Below are positions 18,931 through 25,839 of a stretch of DNA of 64,000 nt, piece after piece (the stretch's first letter is position 1; each line of letters begins with the position of its first letter). The position numbers and the translations under genes are program-made. Below the pieces are notes generated by a model. It did not search any database and was not told the origin of the DNA. It was given only the letters and a program-made list of their open reading frames with translations. Source of the DNA: JBEKIK01 sp963845975 (lineage in GTDB: Bacteria; Planctomycetota; Planctomycetia; Pirellulales; Thermoguttaceae); assembly GCA_963845975.1 (NCBI GenBank), contig CAWJUD010000001.1, positions 1,798,001 to 1,862,000 of the forward strand. The letters run 5' to 3'.

Positions 18931-20240
18931 ATGAGCGACGTTGTGACTTTGGTGTTGGGAGGCGGACAAGGAACGCGGCTTTATCCGCTCACAAAATACC
19001 GTTCCAAACCGGCCGTTCCAGTGGCGGGCAAGTATCGCTTGATCGATATTCCCTTGTCGAATTGCATAAACAGCGGTTTGTATCGGTGTTACGTGATCAC
19101 CCAGTTCAATTCCGTCAGTTTGCACCGCCATATCCGCAGCACATATAACTTCGATGTTTTCCACGGCGGGTTCGTGGAAATATTGGCGGCCCAGCAAACC
19201 CTGGATAACGCCAACTGGTACCAGGGCACCGCCGACGCCGTGCGGCAAAACCTCCGCTATGCCGAAGAACCGGGCATAAATAAAGTCTTGATCCTTTCCG
19301 GCGATCAGCTTTATCGCATCGACTTCCGCCACATGATAGCCGCCCACGAACAGTCCGCCGCCGATGTAACCATCGCGGCCGTTCCAGTCCACGAAGAAGC
19401 CGCTTCGGGATTAGGAATCATGCGCGTGGACGATACGGGCCGAGTGGCGGGTTTTCTAGAAAAACCGCAAACCAAACACGATTGCGATCTGGTCCGCACC
19501 GACCCCAAATGGATCTACTCCCAAGGTTTGCAGAGCCGCGGCCGCGATCTCCTGGCAAACATGGGAATTTATCTGTTCAATCGGCAGGCTCTCTTCGACG
19601 TGCTCGATAAAACCAACTACCGCGACTTCGGCAAAGAAGTCTTTCCCGCTTCGATTCGCTCGCGCAAGGTGCAGGTTTACCTTTTCGACGGTTATTGGGA
19701 AGACATCGGCACGATCAAATCCTTTTACCAGGCAAACCTTGCCTTGGCTGCCGCCGATACCGCGTTCGATTTACTGTCTCCCAGTGCGCCGATTTATTCC
19801 CGGGCAAGATTTCTCCCCCCATGCGCGTCGAGGGGGCGACAATCAAAGGCAGCCTGATTGCCGAAGGCTCGCGAATTGAACAAGGCGCGGTGATCGAAAA
19901 CAGCATTATCGGATTGAGGTGCCTTATCGGCCGGGACGTGATAATCCGCAATTCGATATTGATGGGCAATGATTTTTACGAACTTCCCGACGACGCGGCC
20001 CTACACAAATCGAACGGCTTGCCGCCCTTGGGCGTCGGTCCGGCAGCGCACATCGAGGGCGCAATCATCGATAAAAACTGCCGCATCGGCCGCAACGCCC
20101 GCATCATCAATGAAAAAGGGCTGGAAGACACGCTGGAAACACAATACGGCATGATCCGCGACGGTATCGTGGTCATCCCCAAGGGCACCACCTTACCCGA
20201 TCATTGGTCGCAAGAATATGGACGCGAGGCTCCATACTAG
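18931..20240 (+). pseudogene. glgC: Glucose-1-phosphate adenylyltransferase, frameshifted
   Basis: The enzyme makes ADP-glucose from glucose-1-phosphate and ATP for glycogen synthesis. The nucleotidyltransferase part is clear: LVLGGGQGTRLYPLT, KPAVPVAGKYRLIDIPLSNCINSG, YQGTADAV and DGYWEDIGTI. The frame runs to SPSAPIYSRARFLPP, then falls out of phase at a run of six C (19815-19820). The left-handed beta-helix part (VEGATIKGSLIAEGSRIE ... to 20240) continues one frame back. Adding one C restores a protein of about 437 residues, the normal family length. Either a homopolymer error or a real lesion is possible. The ATG at 18931 has GAGG upstream; the TTG at 18889 is less likely. GlgA is encoded at 51.9-53.4 kb. 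Confidence 0.85.
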
Positions 20241-20277
20241 GTGCGAGGGATATATTTTGGTGGCACGTGATTAGGAG

Positions 20278-20302
20278 CCGGCAATTTATTGCCCGCTTTT
20301 TC
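20278..20302 (+). terminator. Possible intrinsic terminator after glgC
   Basis: GGCAATTTATTGCC (20280-20293) is a short perfect hairpin followed by CGCTTTTTC, 40 bases beyond the glgC stop codon. The stem is only six base pairs, so the call is tentative. Confidence 0.4.
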
Positions 20303-20377
20303 TAAATGATGATTGCTGGATGAAACAATGAATCCGCTTGCGGTTCCCACTAATCACTCATTCTCTGACGACTTTGC

Positions 20378-21193
20378 TCACCCGGTCCTGCCGACCGCTT
20401 TGCTCACCCGGTCCAACTGCCAATAAAGATCGTCGAGATAAAACGGTTTCGATAAAACAGCCGCGGCCCCGGCCGCGATGGCGCGGCGTTGATCTTCGAT
20501 GCGGGGAAAATCCAGTAAGACGATAACCGGAGTGCGCCCAAGGCAACCGATTAGACAACGGAGTTGGTCGAGTTCCGCGCCGCGCAAATCGGAACCGTCG
20601 AAGATGGCCGCCGCGGCGCCTTCGATGTGCGCGTATTGGGGCGGATGCAACCAGACCGTCGAATACCCGCACTCCTGGCACGCCGCCGAGAGCCAATCTT
20701 TCATTACAAATCCTTGGGCGTGGATGGCAACGAGTCCTTGGCCCCGCGGCGGCGTTTGCACCGCGCTCATAAGCAGGCGTTCTTCATCGGTGGCCGTTAC
20801 CGGCAGGCCCCAGCTTGGACATTGGCCCCGGATTAAGCGTTGCAACTCCCGCTGTACCCGCGCGTTCCACTGATGCCAATAAATGCGGACGGCGGCGGGC
20901 AGGGGCCGGCCGCTGCGAGTTTCACCCTCGCACCAACTTCCCGCCAGTCCCAGAATTCGACTAAGCGGCGCTAACCGTCGCAAACGGTCGACATCTTGAT
21001 GCGAAAACTGCCCGGGAAACGCCTGGCCGATGACGATCACATCGGGAACGATTTCGCCCCTTTCCAAGACTTCGATCGCCCCTTCCACCAGACTGATGCA
21101 ACTTACCCGGCCCAAGGACTCCAAAGCCGTTCGTAAATCACAAAATTCCGGCCGATCGGTTTCGCCTAAAAACAGGATCGCGATTTCGGACAT
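20378..21193 (-). CDS. Receiver-like regulatory protein with a degenerate second receiver domain
   Basis: 271 residues, no membrane segment. Residues 1-110 look like a degenerate response-regulator fold (AILFLGETDR, VIVIGQAFPG). Residues ~155-265 repeat the pattern (LVAIHAQGFVMKDWLSAACQECGYSTVWLH; AAIFDGSDLRG; TPVIVLLDF) and keep the conserved lysine motif LSKPFYLDDLYWQL. The usual acidic pocket is incomplete in both copies, so phosphorylation is uncertain. No output domain is present. Partner unknown. The start codon at 21191-21193 is immediately preceded by a heptad array and shows no Shine-Dalgarno. Confidence 0.55.
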   Translation of the reverse strand: MSEIAILFLGETDRPEFCDLRTALESLGRVSCISLVEGAIEVLERGEIVPDVIVIGQAFPGQFSHQDVDRLRRLAPLSRILGLAGSWCEGETRSGRPLPAAVRIYWHQWNARVQRELQRLIRGQCPSWGLPVTATDEERLLMSAVQTPPRGQGLVAIHAQGFVMKDWLSAACQECGYSTVWLHPPQYAHIEGAAAAIFDGSDLRGAELDQLRCLIGCLGRTPVIVLLDFPRIEDQRRAIAAGAAAVLSKPFYLDDLYWQLDRVSKAVGRTG

Positions 21194-21194
21194 T

Positions 21195-21278
21195 ATTCAG
21201 TTTTCAGTTCACAGTTTACAGCTTTTGCTATCAGTAATATTCCTTAGTCATTTGCCATTTGTATTTCGTCATTCTTAC
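21195..21278. repeat. Heptad array abutting a start codon
   Basis: Twelve consecutive 7-mers keep phase: ATTCAGT, TTTCAGT, TCACAGT, TTACAGC, TTTTGCT, ATCAGTA, ATATTCC, TTAGTCA, TTTGCCA, TTTGTAT, TTCGTCA, TTCTTAC. The first four are clear AACTGA-type units on the minus strand and the rest are degenerate. The array fills almost the whole 96-bp gap between two minus-strand genes. Confidence 0.75.
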
Positions 21279-21289
21279 AATACTTTCCA

Positions 21290-22345
21290 TTATTTATCTT
21301 CCGTGGCAAGGCCTTCGATGCGCAATCGGAGTTGTTCAAATTGAGTTTTTTGCGTGGACGGATCGGCCTCGGGATCGACCGGGATCGGGCCGCCAAGCAT
21401 GGCGACCAGTTGACGGGCGGCCTGCCGCCGCGTGGCCGTATCGGATCTGTTCAGCAAAATGAGCCAGATCGACGGGTCGCCGGCCAGCCAAGAGACCACC
21501 TGCTCCGGCGAGTCGTCGCCGAGCCGTTCGCATATGTCCCCAATAATGCGGTGAACTCGAAACTGCTGTTCGGCATCCAACCGGCCGAAATCGAGTTGTT
21601 GGAGATAGTTCAGCACGGCCGGATCAAGAATGCGCAGGGCACGATCGGCCGCCTGACGCTTGGCAAAGCTCTCGTCGCCCAATTGCTCGACCAGTGCCGC
21701 CCAACGCTTTCGATCGTCGCTCGATTTCTTGACAAACTCCGCCCAACGCTCCCGGTCGGACGTTTCATCACCGCCCACTTTTCGGAGCAATTCAACCTCC
21801 GCGTTTGCCGCCGATTCGGACAATTTCCAATTGGGATGCAGCAGTTCTAAAAGCGGTACAAGATGCCGCCTGGTTTCGGCGGGATAAGCCAAAAGCAGGT
21901 GCCACAGGTCCGGTGCGCTATAGACCTGCTGCTTGCCTTCCGGACCGACTTTGAGCACGGTCTTTGCCTGCAGCGGCTGGTAGAATTCCACGGGCACCTG
22001 CGAGTCATCCCCTTGGTCGCTATACCGAATGCGAACCTTGGAGACGTTCGAAACCTCGATGGAAAGTTGCCGTTTGCCGTTCGACCAATTGTATAACAAC
22101 CTTGTGTCGCCGCCATCCACTTGGATGGAGAGCGATTCTTGCTGCTTGTCGAAATTGTTGGCGGTTTGGATATTGCCGGCGCGGGAATCGTCGAGCGACA
22201 CGCGGCCCGAAACGACGCGGAATTGAAGCAATCCCGTGCGCACCACCTGGTTCAAATTCTGCATGGTTTTAAGGTCTTGTGCTCCGGCCGCCGCGGCCCA
22301 AGCCGCAATCACGACCGCTAAGACCTCTCTTATTCTGTAATACAT
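21290..22345 (-). CDS. Secreted protein of unknown function with a helical C-terminal domain
   Basis: About 351 residues from the ATG at 22345 (MYYRIREVLAVVIAAWAAAAGAQ), which begins a good signal peptide; the upstream ATG at 22384 would add a non-signal tail. Residues ~25-130 are beta-rich (TRLLYNWSNGKRQLSIEVSNVSKVRIRY). Residues ~140-350 are helical with HEAT-like character (QAADRALRILDPAVLNYLQQL, DTATRRQAARQLVAMLGG). It resembles secreted planctomycete proteins but carries no motif I can name. Confidence 0.6.
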   Translation of the reverse strand: MYYRIREVLAVVIAAWAAAAGAQDLKTMQNLNQVVRTGLLQFRVVSGRVSLDDSRAGNIQTANNFDKQQESLSIQVDGGDTRLLYNWSNGKRQLSIEVSNVSKVRIRYSDQGDDSQVPVEFYQPLQAKTVLKVGPEGKQQVYSAPDLWHLLLAYPAETRRHLVPLLELLHPNWKLSESAANAEVELLRKVGGDETSDRERWAEFVKKSSDDRKRWAALVEQLGDESFAKRQAADRALRILDPAVLNYLQQLDFGRLDAEQQFRVHRIIGDICERLGDDSPEQVVSWLAGDPSIWLILLNRSDTATRRQAARQLVAMLGGPIPVDPEADPSTQKTQFEQLRLRIEGLATEDK

Positions 22346-22426
22346 CGTGTTGGCGCCAGAAAGACCGCACAAATCCATAAACATCGATTATACTTTAATT
22401 GTATCTCTTCTTGAAGGGAAATGAAA

Positions 22427-23155
22427 TCAAAAACATCGCTTTCCTTCTTGGTCAGTTTGCGCTGCCATATTGGCCGAATTCGCCGCTTTTTGATCATGCG
22501 GGCAATGAGAACCGGAAACTGCGGGGTCTGCGGGAAGACCGCCGCGGCGATTTTGTTTGACAGCGGATGATTTTCGCTTATACCGCCGCCATAAAAATAT
22601 GCCCGCTCCCGCCACCGCCAACACGACTGCAACGGTGAAGCCGAATTCAGCCCTTTTAACCCATTTAGCTATGGTTTCGCCAAAAAGATATGCCACTCCA
22701 AAAAAAGTGCCGACTACACACGTGGCACATAACAGGTCGATCATCAAAAAACGCCGGAATGATACGCGTAGTATCCCGGCAGTCAGATAAACCGGCGATC
22801 GAAGCCCAACCAAAAAACGAGCGATAAAAAACACCTTCAATCCGTGCTCGCGGAACTTTTCTTCGATTTTAATCTCGCGCTCGGGCGTGATAAAACGCGC
22901 GAACCAGGGATGTTCACTTAAAACCGGCCGGCCAAAGTGATAGCCGATTACATACATCACACAGTCGCCCACAATCGCCCCCGATAAACACCACATAAAG
23001 GCCAGCCAGGGATTGAGCCGCGGATCGGGCGGGGCGCTGAGGACGCCCGCCAATATGACGGGCAATTCTTCGGGTATGGGCAGCCCAGAACCGGTTAACA
23101 CCAACACGATAAATATCGAGAGGTATGATACATGTTCTAGAAGCAAGTGCGGCAT
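22427..23155 (-). CDS. DedA-family (SNARE-associated/VTT) membrane protein
   Basis: 242 residues with about five membrane segments. Family marks are GSGLPIPEELPVILAG near residue 23, the GAIVGDCVMYVIGYHFGR segment, and FFIARFLVGLRSPVYLTAGI near 115-135 with the conserved arginines and glycine. DedA proteins act in the inner membrane; recent family work links them to lipid-carrier recycling and membrane homeostasis. The C terminus (~200-242) is polar and unusually Cys/His-containing. Its substrate cannot be read from sequence. Confidence 0.85.
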   Translation of the reverse strand: MPHLLLEHVSYLSIFIVLVLTGSGLPIPEELPVILAGVLSAPPDPRLNPWLAFMWCLSGAIVGDCVMYVIGYHFGRPVLSEHPWFARFITPEREIKIEEKFREHGLKVFFIARFLVGLRSPVYLTAGILRVSFRRFLMIDLLCATCVVGTFFGVAYLFGETIAKWVKRAEFGFTVAVVLAVAGAGIFLWRRYKRKSSAVKQNRRGGLPADPAVSGSHCPHDQKAANSANMAAQTDQEGKRCF

Positions 23156-23229
23156 TGCAAAAAATCACTCGACATTGTGCAAAAAAACCATGCTTATAAG
23201 ATTTAGATTCTATCCCAAAAGCGGATTTT

Positions 23230-23303
23230 GTTGGGTGGCACTTGAACTGCCGCTCCAAAATACCGAGCTTTCCGGGCGGCGGGAGTACAACTCCCGCCCC
23301 AAC
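23230..23303. repeat. Two REP-like palindromes upstream of the DedA gene
   Basis: TTGGGTGGCACTTGAACTGC with its complement spans 23230-23257. GGGCGGCGGGAGTACAACTC with its complement spans 23274-23303. Both end in CAA or CCAAC, like the family members at 24706, 39921, 43688, 46049, 48393, 61069 and 61114. Confidence 0.65.
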
Positions 23304-23445
23304 ATATTATTAGGATAGACTTTTAATGCGGACTTAATTTGGATCGGATATTCTAACTCGACCAAGCAATAAGCGTCTACGGGACTTGTGCTCATTTCGC
23401 TATTTTATCCCGTCTGGGGCGAAAACCAATAACCCGCTTAACCAT

Positions 23446-24648
23446 CTATGGAATAAGGAGATGGCAATCATCCAGTCCGGAGCAATGAATTTCAACATCT
23501 CCACCCCGACTGGAAGGCGCCAACAATACCGCCCCGATTTCTGGATGAGCCTGAACATAGGCCAACGATTTTTCCAGTCCCAGGACATAAAACGCGGTCG
23601 ATAGGGCATCGGCCAAGGCTGACGACGAAGCGACGACCGTTGCCGAGATGATCCCTTCGGCCGGATGACCGGTGCGCGGATCGATGATGTGCCCATACAG
23701 TTTTCCCTTGTGCCGAAAAGATTGGAACTGCGAGCTGGAGGTGCCCATCGCCTGGTTGCGAAGTTTGATCTCCGCTACCCGCTTGCGGGCCCTCCAAGGA
23801 TGAGGAATACCGATGCTCCAAAAATCAGAAAAGACTTGGACAGGCCCCTCGCAGAATTCCTGTTTATTAAGGAAAATCCCATGCTGCTTGAAGCCGGCCC
23901 CATTTTTTTCGCGATTTTTCTCGGCTTGGCCTATATCCGAGCCGTGGGCCAGGATGCTGCTTTGTCCTCCGTGCAACAGGAAATTTTCCATGCCACCGTG
24001 AATGAGTTTGGCCGCGCACCGGTCTAGCGCGTAGCCCTTGCCAATGCCGCCCAGGTTCAACTGTATGCCCGGCCGGCTGAAACGAATAGTGTTGCGCCGG
24101 CCATCAAGTTCCACGAATTGAAAACCCACTCGCGATAAAGCCTCGGCGATTTGTTCTTCACTTGCCACTCGACCGGCGCGGCCGGCGAATCCCCATGCTT
24201 GCCATAACGGCGTGGCGGTGATGTCCAGCGCCCCTTCGGTTTCCCGCCAAATATCCCTTGCCAAACATAATAGTTGAAACAGGTCCGGCTCGACCTCGAC
24301 CGAACCTTCGGCGGCAAGCAGATTGATGCGGCTGATTTCGCTGGCGGGCCGGAAAAACGACATCTGTTCTTCCAGTCCGTCCAACAATTCCATAGTTTCC
24401 AAGGCGAGTCGGGCTTCATGCTCGCGGCCGCCGGTCGTGCCGTGCACGGCGCACGGAAAACGAATCTCAAATTGGGTCGCCATCGCCCGGCGCGAAAAGT
24501 GCATCATTAAGGGGCCGTCATCCGGCTGCAAGCCGTCAGCGGATCGATTCGATGCCGCATCCTGCCGGGTGGATGCCTGGGCAGCATCGGCTAGAGGAAC
24601 TTGCAAAAATTCGCGGCGAGTTTTTTTATGTCCCTTTGATTTTGCCAT
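23446..24648 (-). CDS. apbE: FAD:protein FMN transferase (ApbE family)
   Basis: 400 residues from the ATG at 24648. The frame stays open upstream to 24945, but that stretch runs through a REP repeat and over the ferredoxin region, so it is not coding. The N terminus has KTRREFLQVPLADAA, a Tat-like signal, although the hydrophobic part is short. Family motifs are NLGGIGKGYALDRCA and the C-terminal GHIIDPRTGHPAEG with Thr/Asp typical of metal and FAD binding. ApbE proteins covalently attach FMN to Thr/Ser of exported subunits such as those of Rnf/Nqr complexes. The insert at ~250-300 is longer than usual. A ferredoxin gene lies 227 bases upstream on the same strand, which fits a redox role. Confidence 0.85.
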   Translation of the reverse strand: MAKSKGHKKTRREFLQVPLADAAQASTRQDAASNRSADGLQPDDGPLMMHFSRRAMATQFEIRFPCAVHGTTGGREHEARLALETMELLDGLEEQMSFFRPASEISRINLLAAEGSVEVEPDLFQLLCLARDIWRETEGALDITATPLWQAWGFAGRAGRVASEEQIAEALSRVGFQFVELDGRRNTIRFSRPGIQLNLGGIGKGYALDRCAAKLIHGGMENFLLHGGQSSILAHGSDIGQAEKNREKNGAGFKQHGIFLNKQEFCEGPVQVFSDFWSIGIPHPWRARKRVAEIKLRNQAMGTSSSQFQSFRHKGKLYGHIIDPRTGHPAEGIISATVVASSSALADALSTAFYVLGLEKSLAYVQAHPEIGAVLLAPSSRGGDVEIHCSGLDDCHLLIP

Positions 24649-24670
24649 TATAATCGACGTGGTCAATTTG

Positions 24671-24736
24671 TTGGAACGACGGTTAATGTTGGAACGACGG
24701 TTAATGTTGGGGCGGCAGTTAAACTGCCGCCCCAAC
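24671..24736. repeat. Tandem 18-mers joined to a REP-like palindrome
   Basis: TTGGAACGACGGTTAATG occurs twice in tandem (24671-24688, 24689-24706). The third unit changes to TTGGGGCGGCAGTTAAAC and completes a perfect 31-bp palindrome at 24706-24736. The tandem units look like half-palindromes of the same element, suggesting how such arrays grow. Confidence 0.8.
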
Positions 24737-24807
24737 AAGGTTTTAAAATTATTGGAACCGCTCACGGCTGCGCATTGCCTACTGATAAATGAGGACTGAA
24801 AACTGAT

Positions 24808-24842
24808 AAAGGGCGGACCGCGCCATGCGCAACCCGCCCTTT
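24808..24842 (-). terminator. Probable terminator downstream of the ferredoxin gene
   Basis: AAAGGGCGG (24808-24816) pairs perfectly with CCGCCCTTT (24834-24842), and GCGC pairs inside the loop. It lies about 33 bases beyond the ferredoxin stop codon. The trailing T run is short. Confidence 0.5.
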
Positions 24843-24874
24843 CATTGATTAGCTTATTGTGTATCGCGCCGAAG

Positions 24875-25048
24875 TTATTCCATGCTGATCGCTTCGACAG
24901 GGCATACGTCGACGCAGGCGCCGCAATCGCCGCAGGTATCCGCATCGACTACGGCCAAACCGTCTTTCATCGAAATAGCGTCCAATGGGCATGACTCGAC
25001 ACAAGTCTCACAACCGGTGCACTTTTCCGGATTAACTACTGCTGGCAT
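24875..25048 (-). CDS. Small 2[4Fe-4S] ferredoxin
   Basis: 57 residues. The translation begins MPAVVNPEKCTGCETCVESC and contains two classic CxxCxxCxxxCP clusters: CTGCETCVESCP at residues 10-21 and CGDCGACVDVCP at about 39-50. It ends VEAISME. This is the length of bacterial/clostridial-type ferredoxins, which carry low-potential electrons in the cytoplasm. Its partner is not encoded nearby, unless the ApbE-modified flavoprotein complex lies elsewhere. The purine-rich GGAGAGATAATTC stretch upstream is a plausible ribosome binding site. Confidence 0.92.
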   Translation of the reverse strand: MPAVVNPEKCTGCETCVESCPLDAISMKDGLAVVDADTCGDCGACVDVCPVEAISME

Positions 25049-25537
25049 GAATTATCTCTCCATGTAAAATAGAACAAAAAAGAATCATCATCGAATTCAT
25101 ACACGGGCATCTATGACACAAATCCGCCCGAGGATTGACACCATAATCCATCAAACAACGGCGTCAAGAGCACTCTTATTTAAACTTGACGTTATAGCAG
25201 CCCTTTTGTCAATAGTTTGACGAGCATTCTGAAATACCTGTAAATTTTTGCATTTTTCACATACAAATACCTGATGTTTCGAAGGCTCATTCTTAGAGGT
25301 GCTTTTCTAGCCATTAAAAGCAGTTAATGCGCATACACAAGTAAATACACGACTTATCTGTTTCCGCAACTACTTATAAAATAAGTTGTTATGACAATTC
25401 ATTGAAAAATTTTTAACTTTTGACAAAGAATGGTAAATAATACGTAATAAGGGCCGCTTGCTTATACCACTATTATGTTAGTTTTCCGCCACATTGTGGT
25501 GCAAAAAACACGAAGATCTTTTTTATGTGCTTTTTGA
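25049..25537. other. AT-rich gene-free spacer
   Basis: About 490 bases much richer in A/T than the surroundings, with no supportable gene. It holds a direct repeat of AAATACCTG (near 25225 and 25265) and a small palindrome ACTTATAAAATAAGT near 25372. It probably contains the ferredoxin promoter and the former upstream region of the PEP-CTERM remnant, but no confident promoter boxes are seen. Confidence 0.5.
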
Positions 25538-25759
25538 AAATCTGGAGATGGCGCCGGCACTCATGCCACCACTTTGATTGCCCAGTCAATCGACGTTCAA
25601 TCGCTGACCATAGGTGCAAATAGTGTGGTAATGATTTCTCCTCCGCCCGGCGGACCGGCACTAAGCGGTTCGATCTTACTTGTACCCGAGCCGGGTATGA
25701 TTGTTGTGATCATTTCGGGCGGCATCGGGTTGCTGTTTCGCACTTGGCGACGGCATTAA
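25538..25759 (+). pseudogene. C-terminal remnant of a PEP-CTERM secreted protein
   Basis: An in-frame stop at 25535 precedes the open frame, which has no convincing start. The translation reads GDGAGTHATTLIAQSIDVQS, then beta-type sequence, then VPEPG, a membrane segment (MIVVIISGGIGLLF) and RTWRRH. That is a complete PEP-CTERM sorting signal with only ~40 residues of passenger left. A deletion has probably removed the rest of the gene. A TTG-started mini-protein is formally possible but unlikely, since it would lack a signal peptide. Confidence 0.65.
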
Positions 25760-25786
25760 CAGTAACCGCAAGCAACTATGGGTTTC

Positions 25787-25839
25787 AGGGCGAAGGAAAT
25801 TATTCACCCGCCGTTCCCTTGCCCTTCCTCGCCCTTTTT
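25787..25839. terminator. Probable bidirectional terminator
   Basis: AGGGCGAAGGAA (25787-25798) pairs with TTCCTCGCCCT (25825-25835) with one bulge, followed on the plus strand by TTTTTATAA. It lies between the PEP-CTERM remnant and the 3' end of flgL, whose stop codon begins at 25838. Confidence 0.45.

Noticed and set aside
24649..24945. N-terminal extension of the ApbE gene
   Set aside because: The extension crosses a REP palindrome and overlaps the ferredoxin gene on the same strand. The ATG at 24648 begins a plausible export signal.
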